A stretch of 14,370 nucleotides of DNA from Dichomitus squalens LYAD-421 SS1 (Eukaryota; Basidiomycota; Agaricomycetes; Polyporales; Polyporaceae), in assembly GCF_000275845.1 (NCBI RefSeq), contig NW_006766957.1, positions 23,180 through 37,549 on the forward strand. Direction: 5' to 3'. Under the pieces are notes generated by a model. The model was not told where the DNA came from. It did not search any database and worked only from the letters and a program-made list of their open reading frames with translations. Of the stretch, positions 1 through 8,071 are shown piece after piece (position 1 is the first letter of the stretch; the number at the start of each line of letters is the position of its first letter). Position numbers and translations under genes: made by a program.

Positions 1-20
1 CAGCGCTCTGCGGGCACAAG

Positions 21-219
21 GTGAGTCAATGTATGCGCATATCGTGGTAAGTCCTCCTAGGTGAGTGTGTCTGGTCTCTTTGAGGCGCGTATAAGTACGC
101 TGCCATACGAGGTAAGTCTTCGTGATGTACAAACAGGTATGTGCTTCATTTTATCGATCAATGGACTTGCCCCTTAAGCTAGGCATGTCGTTGACTCCGA
201 CGTCGATCAGCAGGTATGT
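21..219 (+). other. Cluster of six 5' splice-site-like motifs
   Basis: GTRWGT hexamers start at 21, 47, 61, 112, 137 and 214. Most sit in a strong AG|GTRAGT or AG|GTATGT context (aag|gtgagt, ctag|gtgagt, cag|gtatgt). This density is well above what I would expect by chance in 200 nt. No convincing protein can be read between them. They could belong to a gene with micro-exons that starts left of the window, to a decayed tandem repeat, or be coincidence. Confidence 0.3.
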
Positions 220-1361
220 CTGCTGATGTGCTGAGGCCTGAGGTCTATACACTGTAGTTTCATCGTTGTGCAGTAAATACACGTCGCCATACTGTACTAG
301 ACAATGCATCAATATATATATTATTGCCCTTAATTCGTGCCGGATGAGGTCCAAGTCGGGTGAATTACCGCTTTTTTGATTGCCACTAGGGGAATCCAAA
401 CCAATCAAAAGCGCACGAAGGGAATTTCAGGAATTGGAGGGAATCGGGCCATGCGATTGTGTCAATTCTCTTCAATTGGCTCAGTTGCAAGCGAGGCCGA
501 TCCCATGTCTCAATTGTGACGAACAGGAATCCGCGACAACTCTCGACCCTCAGCACAATCAATTGGGTCAATCATATGGATTAGATATGAGGGTTTTCAA
601 GCAGAATCGAGACCAATCATTGTGTACTTTTGCTGATGACGAGAGGAGGTAGCGATAGAAGTACGCTGATTGAGCCAGAGGGGGCCATCGCGATTCGCGA
701 CCTGTCCTCGGACGGAGAATGAAGGAAGTCGATGGGACTCGCGGCACTAGTTGAGTGGCACGCGAGAGCAGGCGGCGCCCATCACGTGGACGTCTCGTCA
801 CACTTAGCTGATGGCGCTACGCCTCCTGATATTAGGGTCACTCAGGCCTTCTGTCGACGTATGTAGCACCCTTCGCACTGGAACGGAGGATCAACCGGTC
901 ATGCACGACAAGCCTTGAAACGCTCTTCATGACTGCCCTCTGACACTTTGTTGAACGACGTTGGGATACTGGAATCGTATGCAGCGTGTTCAAGAGCCGC
1001 CGATCCATCAGCTTGTCGATATCTCCCGATTGTGCCACCCATTCCCCCCCGCGCCTCCCCAATGCCCGTCGACCTGTTTTGCGGCTCCTTTATGCGTATG
1101 TCTGGACTCTGCGCGATTGATAGTTCTCTTGTCCTTATCGGCAGAACTTCCGCCCTTTCTACCGGGACCCTGAACTCATAAACCCTCTGATTCTTGAATC
1201 ATCCGCTCAGGTTTTCCCCAAACCGACATGGCGCGCGGCATCCCACAGTCCTCCAGAGCTTCCGCCTCCCGCCACATCCGTTTTTTGCGCTTTGTAGGAG
1301 CGCTGATGCATATGTTCCTGAACTATCCTGGCATCGCTGCAGAGCCGACTGACATCGACAA
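220..1361. other. No gene recognised; CCAAT-box cluster inside
   Basis: ORFs here are short, overlap on both strands and show no family motif or plausible splice chain. CCAAT or its complement ATTGG occurs at 401, 433, 475, 562 and 613, and a CACGTG E-box lies at about 784. This could be an old promoter region, but no adjacent gene start supports that. I treat the stretch as intergenic or decayed sequence. Confidence 0.35.
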
Positions 1362-1473
1362 TAGTACCGCTCAGAATTGGCTGGATCTCGGAGCCGCCCG
1401 TATCTCGTACCTCCGGATTTTGAGTCACGTCTTCCAAGACGCCGTGCATTCGTTACTACTTCATCACGTCTCA
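1362..1473 (-). repeat. Left arm of 112-bp inverted repeat (truncated gene start)
   Basis: The reverse complement of this segment matches 2006-2117 with about 7 mismatches in 112 positions and no gap. On the minus strand it contains ATG at 1449 and encodes the same first residues as the gene at 2030 (MHGVLEDVTQNPEVRDTGGS, then SEIQPILSGT). After that the reading frame diverges completely and stops near 1207. It is a truncated, head-to-head copy of a gene's 5' end. Three of the mismatches are C/T transitions with T in this arm, as decay by deamination would give. Confidence 0.85.
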
Positions 1474-2005
1474 TGACCGACAGGACGCGCGCAATCGCAC
1501 TCGCGGTCGTCGCGCGCACCCCCTTGTCCAATAGAAGGAGCTTGCTCCATATAAAGCAGCTTCGCGAGAGTACCCAAGATTTGCGTTCACTAGCCGGACA
1601 ACTCTGTGAGCCTTGCGCGTTGTCTCAGCCCGCACATTTCGTGAAGCGGGTTGTCATTTTTCAACACCGTCGTCATACACCTGAGGGTGCTCTCGATTGC
1701 ATTCTGAGAGTCCGATATCCGCGACGATGTTTATGAGTAAGCCTCTCTGAAATTGTGGAGTATGCGCGACTTGTGCCACGTCTCCGTTGTGCGCTAGAGT
1801 CGCCGAGATGGGAGGCATAAATAAATTATATCATGAAACTCCAGCGGTGATCCGCCTTAGGCTACTCAATATAGCGCCTTGCAGCATTTTGTATATATAG
1901 CTAGGCTCGAGGAGACCGACGGCTTCTGAAAGAGGTACTATACTCCCAATGCAAGCACACGCGTTGCGGCGGTTGGCGATGGTCATTCGCGAGGCCTGCC
2001 TCTTT
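1474..2005. other. 532-nt spacer between inverted-repeat arms; possible bidirectional promoter
   Basis: No gene is recognised. The spacer lies between two divergent copies of the same start codon region, so it sits where a shared promoter would be. The half nearer the gene at 2030 is AT-rich and includes a TATA-like run at 1891. Confidence 0.35.
1891..1900 (+). promoter_or_regulatory. TATA-like box upstream of the gene at 2030
   Basis: The string gtatatatag lies about 130 nt upstream of the ATG at 2030, in a locally AT-rich stretch. Position and sequence fit a fungal core promoter element. There is no experimental or comparative support. Confidence 0.35.
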
Positions 2006-2117
2006 TGAGACGTGACGCACCAGTAACGGATGCACGGCGTCTTGGAGGACGTGACTCAAAATCCGGAGGTACGAGATACGGGCGGCTCCGAGATCCAGCC
2101 AGTTCTGAGCGGTACTA
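2006..2117 (+). repeat. Right arm of 112-bp inverted repeat
   Basis: This is the partner of 1362-1473. It begins 24 nt upstream of the ATG at 2030 and ends inside codon 30. The duplicated unit is therefore the translation start region plus the first 29 codons, not a simple non-coding terminal repeat. Confidence 0.85.
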
Positions 2118-2724
2118 ATGACCTGATACCGCCTATGCCCGGCGCTTTTCCCGTTACTCCTGCTGCTGCCGATGAACAGACCAGTAGCATCGACCTCGCC
2201 ACTATCCCGGATGGTTCCCCGGGGCACGCTTTTCAGGATGCTCCTCTCGGCGCTGATACCCTGAAGAATCATTCTACGGACATCTCGGGCGAGCATGGCG
2301 TCGTAGATGCACCCTCTACCCAGGCTGTGGTGAGTGATGAGTGCTCTTCTGCACCATTGTGTAGTAAGCTTCATGCCATTACGTATAGTTGGACGAGGCT
2401 TCGACTGCGACTGCCGCAGAGCCGCGACAGTGGGCAGCCCAAAACTTCGACGAGCTGATACTGACTATGCATACACTCTCCATGGAAGTTAGGACCTTCA
2501 CCGCTTCTTTCGCCGATTTGATCACGCCCGGAGAACATGTCGACGAAGCTTCAGTAGCAACAATGGAGCCAGGAGAAGGGGAACAGTGCGTCCGCATCTC
2601 GTCATCAGCGCTGATACTCGCTCACCGTGGCCGTAGCAGCGCAGTCGACGGTTTCGGAACAAACGCCGATGGCGAATGTGTGAGCGCCTTCAGAAAGGCC
2701 TTCTGCTCATATTCAGATGTATAG
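2030..2724 (+). CDS. Hypothetical protein, two exons, Ala/Asp/Glu-rich
   Basis: I do not recognise the family. Exon 1 is 2030-2329 (100 codons). The start is fixed by an in-frame TAA six bases upstream of the ATG. An intron at 2330-2388 (59 nt, GTGAGT...TATAG, phase 0) leads into exon 2 at 2389 in frame, which supports a real spliced gene of about 211 aa. The first half is low-complexity and acidic. The second half has an amphipathic helix-like stretch (FDELILTMHTLSMEVRTFTA) followed by an acidic segment. A second possible intron (2680-2716, GTGAGC...TTCAG) would change the C-terminus and move the stop to 2845. No signal peptide or membrane segment is seen. The 5' end is duplicated in inverted orientation at 1362-1473. 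It may be a member of a lineage-specific family or part of a mobile element. Confidence 0.5.
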
Positions 2725-2845
2725 CCCTACGATCATCAGCCCTTACACCCTTTTCTGTAATGAACCGCCCGCTATTGCCCCTCTTCCTCTTTCCCGTCCT
2801 GTATTCGAGGCATCTCCCAATCCACGTCCCTCATCCTATCTCTGA

Positions 2846-4006
2846 GCTGCTCTTTTACACCTTGTACCCAACGTTGTGCCATAGAGCTACCATGCTGATC
2901 GAGATCAAGCCTCTGGTTTGGTGTCCTAACCTTCCTGGTGGTCAGCAGCCAGCCAACGGTGCTACCTGCCCGCAGCGCGTGATGCACAGGAACTCTCCCA
3001 AGATCGACTTAGCAGCGGCATAGACTCCAAACCAGTGGAACGGAACGCGCGTGCGGAGTGTGAATCTGGATCACCGAATCTCGGCAGTGCACGAGCCTAG
3101 CAGCGGGTGGCAGTGCCATTAGCGCCCGAAACCCCGCGTGTGCTGTCACTAGCAATGCACCTCAGTCCCAATCCACCACCCAGTCATCATAGAAGAATAT
3201 GTGAGTGGATGGACGCATTCATAGGCTGTTCTAATGCATTGAAACAGATTTTATTTTGTCTTTGGTCTGCTACCGTCCCGAATGGGCCACAAGAATACGT
3301 GTCCCAAGCAATCATTCACTGGCCATGGGGATGATTCATGATACCTCACAAGTCGGCGGAACTCACGCCATCGGTATGGTGCCTATCTGCAATTCAGGTG
3401 TAGTCCTCTAGCCAATTGCGACACACAAATTCTGCAGAATGATCACACTGTGGCTTACCTCACGCCGACCGTCAAATGACAGAATGCGGTAAGAGCCTGC
3501 ATTCATCGCTCCTGACATAAGCGAACATGGCTGCGCACTTTCGTAGGTTACCGTATCACTCACAGTCCTCACATAGCCACACCGACCCTGGATTGTTCGA
3601 TTTTACAACGTCCTGGACCTCTTTGCACAAAGGTTCCGATGAACCCCTCCTCATCACGCTCACCTTATGCTGGCCCCTTTCGCCTCTGGTCCAAAATGGG
3701 CGATCATCTCGCGCTGTTTTCCACATATTGCTCAATTCCATGCCCTCCTCTCGGAAACAGTCCAAATTTCCCCGATCTCCCATATGAGGGCACCCTTTGG
3801 TTCTGATACATCAGTCAAATTTTCCTAACTCTACGACGCTCGCTGCAGGCTGCCTCTCCAGAGCGCTGATTGGAGCGCCGTCGTACTAGTCCTGTCTGCA
3901 TACCTCTCTCGGCAGTGACTGGGGATGTTTGCTATTATGTCCAATCACACCTGCGCTGCGGTGGTGGATCACCCTCTCGCTCTGGCTCAACCAATTTAAG
4001 TGCCCT
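2846..4006. other. No gene recognised
   Basis: ORFs of 70-115 codons exist on both strands (for example 2772-2987 minus, 3527-3787 plus, 3556-3783 minus), but none has a recognisable motif, a convincing start or splice partners, and they overlap one another. I see only unassigned sequence here. Confidence 0.4.
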
Positions 4007-4070
4007 CACTTAACCCGTCTCGTTCGCACTCAACCCGTCTCAGTACTCTCACTCAACGCACCCACTAAAC
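4007..4070 (+). repeat. Short imperfect direct repeats, CACT(C/T)AAC
   Basis: Units beginning cactyaac or cactaaac start at 4007, 4027, 4050 and 4063. The first two share cacTyaacccgtctc. They lie in the pyrimidine-rich sequence some 430-490 nt upstream of the ATG at 4498, where they could be regulatory or just slippage products. Confidence 0.4.
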
Positions 4071-4497
4071 CTTGGCAGCCCATCTCATCCCTCTCATTCA
4101 CCCCATCCCACTCCTCTCTATCAGCTACTGGTCCTATTGACAATTTCATAGCCTCACAGCTGCTCCTTCTACTCGGCGTGGTTCTCATCTCCCAACCCTG
4201 ACCCAAAGCCTCCTTTCACCCGTATACCGCTTTAGCGCCCGCAAACGCCTTCGCAGGATCCGCCGTGTCCGACTCTCATCCCATCCCACTGCTACTCTGC
4301 TGTCTAACGTCTGAAATCGCCCACGTTCAACACCTGGAAGCCGGGTCTTCCACTATCCGGCACTCCTGGGACCCTCTCAATACCGCTACTCTTGGTTGCT
4401 CGCGGCGCTTCCTCACTTTGACCCTTCACCCCGACTGCTACAGTTTGCACACAGCTCCGACAACCCAGCTCTGCCTACAACACCACTGTCCATTACC

Positions 4498-5466
4498 ATG
4501 TCTTATACGCCCAGCAATACGACCCCTCAGCGCGCTGCTATTCAAAAGTATCGTGCCGTACGACTGCCTCCGTCCAAAGTCCAATGCTCGGGCGTGACGC
4601 ATCGCGACGTCCGTTGCAGCCGCCTCGTCCCGACTTCAACGGTGACTCCCTACCCTAACGCCGCCGATCTCCCATTCTACTGTGAAGACCACCTCCAGCA
4701 GGGTTTGGCCGGAACGCACTTCAAGTGTTTGCGATTCCCCGGAGAAGTGCGTCCCTTCAATGGTAAGTCTATATTGCAATTCAAGTCGTTCATCTCAGCA
4801 CGTCGCCTAGCGTACATTCCGCCGTACGTGGAAGATATCACCGAAGTCTACCTTCGGGAAACACTTCGGAAGCCCCCATCTCAGTCCGACACATGGGGAT
4901 ACCTGTACGCTCTTCTGATACTCGGTGCGTACGACTATGTCAACAATACAATCGCCCAATAATGTCGTGCAGATGCCTCTGTTGGCCGAACGAATCAGCT
5001 CAACAGGCGGTATAGCGAACACCTTCGGAACTGCCCCTCTCTCCATCCCGTTCTCCTCGGCTACTACCCTCCCAACCCTGACGAGAGCCCCGAGGATCTG
5101 GCTGCCGGCCGTATCAAGCCCGGCCGAATGGTCCCATACGTGCAACGTCTCGAACGGCTTGTCCACCTCGAGCTCGCGGACGTGGCGGTAAACGCCCCCT
5201 ACCTTTCGCCCACACTCCCCCACCAGACTCCCAAGGGCTCACGCATGGGTATCGTCCCTGAGCGCGTTCCCTGCAAGAGCTGTAAGTACTTCCCACAGTC
5301 GCCCATACGATACTTATCATTTGCAGGCCATCATGTACATGAAGAGATATTCTCCCTCAGACGCTACCCCGGCTCTGCGCGAGGGAGGGAGTGGGAATAC
5401 GTCGTGTATCCTATAATCATGAGATACGCCTGGCACGTCGAGAGATTCTGTCCTGAGCGATTGTGA
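4498..5466 (+). CDS. Zinc-binding GIY-YIG nuclease-like protein (T5orf172/MUG113-like)
   Basis: This is a spliced gene with exons 4498-4924, 4973-5281 and 5327-5466. The introns are GTGCGT...TGCAG (48 nt) and GTAAGT...TGCAG (45 nt), and both junctions keep the frame, giving about 291 aa. Near residues 30-65 there is a Cys/His zinc site, C-x9-C...C-x2-H (VQCSGV, VRCSRLV, FYCEDH). From about residue 133 comes the GIY-YIG-like core: WGYLYALLIL, then VGRTNQLNRR, in which the usual Lys before VGRT is replaced by Ser. It continues with RLERLVHLELADVA and a second Cys/His block (PCKSCHHVHEEIFS), then GREWEYVVYP. This order matches the basidiomycete T5orf172/DUF1766-type family as I know it. The expected role is DNA binding or cleavage. 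A 36-nt in-frame segment at 4763-4798 (GTAAGT...CTCAG) may be a further intron, giving 279 aa. Splicing from 5465 to about 5567 could extend the C-terminus. Start choice: ATG at 4498 in ttaccATG context; an earlier in-frame ATG at 4396 lies in pyrimidine-rich leader. Confidence 0.8.
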
Positions 5467-5780
5467 GTCCCCACGCTGATGGCTGAAGGCTTGGCAACGT
5501 TACCTATATACGGAACGCTATACGAAACGCTGACAACGATATGATTGCATGTGCTGACGATTCACAGGATCCACGACTATCTCCTTACGATGACTCAAGA
5601 CTCGATCAATTCCAGATTCTTACTGACTAAGACTACGGCAGATTACGTGTTCTTATTCTTGTAGCACTAACGACTGACTTATTACGATAACACTCTACTC
5701 GGTCATTCTCCGGCTGACGCTGCTAGCCCTGTGCCTTGACGATTCGTGGACGATCCGCACCGGTTACTACATACGTTCTC

Positions 5781-5786
5781 AATAAA
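5781..5786 (+). terminator. AATAAA polyadenylation-like signal
   Basis: AATAAA lies about 315 nt downstream of the stop codon at 5466, in AT-rich sequence. Fungal poly(A) signals are weakly conserved, so this is only a candidate 3' end for the GIY-YIG gene. Confidence 0.3.
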
Positions 5787-5884
5787 CTAGCAGCTCTCAT
5801 TTCATACCATAATTCGCTGATTGAAGACTAATAGGCACCTTGTTTTCATTACTCATCGTGTGCCTATGGATTCGAAGTCGACGA

Positions 5885-5905
5885 TCTCGGAAGGGCCTTC
5901 CGAGA
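5885..5905. repeat. Perfect 21-nt palindrome
   Basis: The sequence tctcggaagg-g-ccttccgaga is a perfect 10-bp inverted repeat around one central base. It lies between the AT-rich 3' region of the GIY-YIG gene and the next coding-like stretch. It could be a dimeric protein-binding site or a hairpin. No copy elsewhere in the window was noticed. Confidence 0.6.
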
Positions 5906-6546
5906 CGTTCTGTGGTCAGCGCTAAAACTTGAGCGCCCGACCGCTGGCGCGTGACATCCGGAGTCTCTTCATCCCTTCGTATGCACGGGCCCGCTACGAC
6001 TCCACTCTGCTCTCACCATGCCCTTCGCGTGGCCGCCTATCCTCCTGCTACTTATAGAACCAAGTACTATGTGTCATTTTCTCGTTCGATTTCGACCGGT
6101 ACTATGCGTCCTGCTTCTACTCGCTGTTACCTAGCCTCATATTCTCGCTCGACCTGGACGCCGCGCAATACGGACTGGCTCACGACAAGCTCAAGAATTC
6201 CCTACGTTTGGGCTCATTATTGTGTTCATTTGCGAGCTGACTGGGATTGCGACGGCCTCCAAGGTTAGTAGTGAAGAGTAGTGCCGATTGGGAGGCATTC
6301 AGGTATGGTCTACATCTCATGTCTGGGTTCTCTATGAGCTAACGAGCGTAAGGTCTATTCTGCCTGGAGGCTCCTCCGCACCCAAAAGACATGAGAGGCG
6401 GCACGACTCCGACGAGGTCATCTGCGAATCGGTTTGCAACCTTGTGCTAGGCCGCCGGAATGATTGCGGGCTACTCTTCATCCGTCAGTTCCTGGGTTGC
6501 AGGAGTGCGAAGACCATGTCGGATTGTTGGCTGGCATCTCGCTTAG

Positions 6547-6910
6547 CTATGGCTTTATGAGGTGCGCAAGGTGGTTCCACGAGACCCAATCTATGCGGTC
6601 TCATCACCTCTCAGATTCACAGACGAGGCGGGCGAGCATCGTGTACTCAACGAGCTGCACGAATCCTACCGCCTCTTGCGACCCAGCACGTCATCAATCT
6701 TCCTTAAGTAATTCATCAGTATGTTGACTGTATACCGTGAGTGCCCATTTTGCGTGCTACGCCGAAGTTCAAACCGACGCCTAAGATGATGAACTTCGAC
6801 TTGTCGCAAATGCCGTTCCCGCATGTGGCGCACAACGACATTCGATGGCCAAGACTCATTCGCCGGCCAACCGCGCCCGAGAGCCTGTGCGAGGTTAGGG
6901 GGCCGGGCAG
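6547..6910 (+). other. Coding-like exons of an unrecognised gene, possibly decayed
   Basis: Two plus-strand open stretches look coding. The first follows an acceptor (tcgcttag) at 6546 and reads EVRKVVPRDPIYAVSS, then RFTDEAGEHRVLNELHESYR, to a stop at 6709. The second is open from 6741 and contains KMMNFDLSQMPFPHVAHNDI then RWPRLIRRPTAPESL. It ends at 6910 with a good donor (CAG|GTGAGC). Candidate donors GTAATT (6708) and GTGAGT (6737) lie between them, but no splice I tried joins them cleanly, so the gene may be broken. The HNDIRWP string resembles the HxDIRWPN catalytic loop of some fungal kinase-like proteins, with Asn replaced; that is a guess. Open segments upstream (about 6070-6240 and 6300-6440) could belong to the same gene. 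Confidence 0.3.
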
Positions 6911-6914
6911 GTGA

Positions 6915-7313
6915 GCAATGCGCGATGTCAGTGTTAAAATGTCCGCTAGCCGACAAGGCATACTAAGGCTGGGGATACATTCCTGGGTTAGATGACGCAA
7001 ACATCCCTCCGCCTATGTCGCGAAACGGCGGAGAGTGCGGACGGCAGCCTTTACGAGAGATCACTTGTTGGGCTGTCTTGCGTTACTGACTGCTTTACTA
7101 CAGCAATTCGTGTCAATCCATTGGATTCCTCCGGTCATAAGCCCATGGCGGCGCGTCGACCATACATACTTCGCATCAACGCTAGGATTGATCCGCGATC
7201 GCGGCCTCACAGGCGGGTTTTGCAGGACCGATGGTCTTGCGCAGCATACCGCACTCTGTAAGCACGAAGAAGGATCATCGTATTTCATGAATTCGCACAT
7301 ACGAGTATTAACT
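6915..7313. other. No gene assigned
   Basis: A long open frame on plus (about 7035-7433) overlaps the last exon of the minus-strand gene ending at 7314, and no splice chain or motif supports it. It may contain a downstream exon of the unresolved gene at 6547-6910. Confidence 0.3.
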
Positions 7314-8071
7314 CTAGGCAAGGAGAAGAAACAATGTGACGAATGCGATGAAAAAGATAGCGCTCAAATGCAACAACTTGCGCCTGATGAACGCCCAGCA
7401 CTCCTTGACGCTGTTGCGGTCCATGCGATCTAACATCCGAGTTACTGGCGCCTGATTATCCAGATCGTCCGGTAGGTGGAACGTCATGTATCTCCATTCG
7501 ACGTTGGGCCGCGTCGCGCTCGGCTGCCAGCCACTGCGTGAGTTTTATGGACTTACAATTACTGAAGACGTACGGGCATGATCTGCGCGAGCCGATAGAG
7601 TCGGGTTTGGTTAGGGTCAAACCCTTTCGCGATCAGGTACCCTAGACAGCAGCGATCAAGTAGCAGGAAGGAGTACAGGATAGATCACTCACAGTCTACG
7701 GCATTCTTGAACAAGGTACGCAGCTTCCTGTGGCTGATCATGATCGTCGCATCGTAATTCTCTCCCTCAGTCGACGAGCCAGAAGGTGTCACCTAAAAAA
7801 GAGCGTTGAACAAAGAACAGTCGGTCCGATCGCAGCAGTAGGTGCTCACCACGAAGACTGCCATGCTGTTGGGATCATCTACAATCTCGTAAGTCCTCAA
7901 CGCCGTAGCGCCTCGATTCTCCGTGGCGGCGGTATTAGACTCTTTCTGCAGGCGGTATAGAATCGGTGGGGCGGTCCAATTTGTAAGCGCTCCAGGTTCA
8001 GAACCAGTGGAGGTTTGACGCTCGGCGCTCCACAACGTCTCGCATCCACCACGATGGTCGTCACTCGACAT
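7314..8071 (-). CDS. Hypothetical C-tail-anchored membrane protein, four exons
   Basis: I do not recognise the family, but the splicing is very consistent. Exons on the minus strand are up to 7850, 7792-7693, 7641-7574 and 7523-7314. The introns are GTGAGC...TTTTAG (57 nt), GTGAGT...TCTAG (51 nt) and GTACGT...GGCAG (50 nt). Every junction keeps one frame. Exons 2-3 encode ISHRKLRTLFKNAVDWYLIA then KGFDPNQTRLYRLAQIMP; exon 4 encodes RPNVEWRYMTFHLPDDLDNQ and ends in a basic stretch (FIRRKLLH) followed by 17 hydrophobic residues (SAIFFIAFVTLFLLL plus flanking residues) directly before the stop. That is the pattern of a tail-anchored membrane protein facing the cytosol. The start is uncertain. 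ATG at 8071 gives 199 aa and runs through the inverted repeat at 7934-8010, overlapping the antisense transposase. ATG at 7864 gives 130 aa and avoids both. Confidence 0.6.
7934..8010 (+). repeat. Left arm of inverted repeat flanking the transposon genes
   Basis: The outer segment 7934-7956 matches the reverse complement of 10742-10764 with one mismatch. Further in, gttcagaaccagtgg (7995-8009) matches ctgaaccagtgg on the other side after gaps. On the minus strand this arm encodes LYRLQKESN. It could be a Harbinger terminal inverted repeat or part of a duplicated gene; see findings. Confidence 0.75.

Larger units (their letters stand above)
5467..5950. other. AT-rich intergenic sequence
   Basis: This stretch is AT-rich with many stops on all frames. 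Apart from the optional extra exon noted for the preceding gene (5568 to about 5662), I see a polyadenylation-like signal and a palindrome, both listed separately, and no gene. Confidence 0.45.

Noticed and set aside
1199..1531. 110-codon minus-strand ORF over the left inverted-repeat arm
   Set aside because: It is in a different frame from the duplicated start, is Arg-rich, and has no motif; it looks like a shadow.
3527..3787. Opposed ORFs at 3527-3787 (plus) and 3556-3783 (minus)
   Set aside because: Similar length on both strands, no motif, no splice partners and no reason to prefer either.
4396..4497. N-terminal extension of the GIY-YIG gene from ATG 4396
   Set aside because: The region is pyrimidine-rich leader-like sequence; the ATG at 4498 has better context and precedes the recognisable part.
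7602..7623. Near-palindrome containing TTAGGG (gggtttggttagggtcaaac plus cc), possible telomere-like or regulatory site
   Set aside because: It lies inside a well-supported exon of the minus-strand gene, where it encodes KGFDPNQT; a single TTAGGG is not a telomere repeat.
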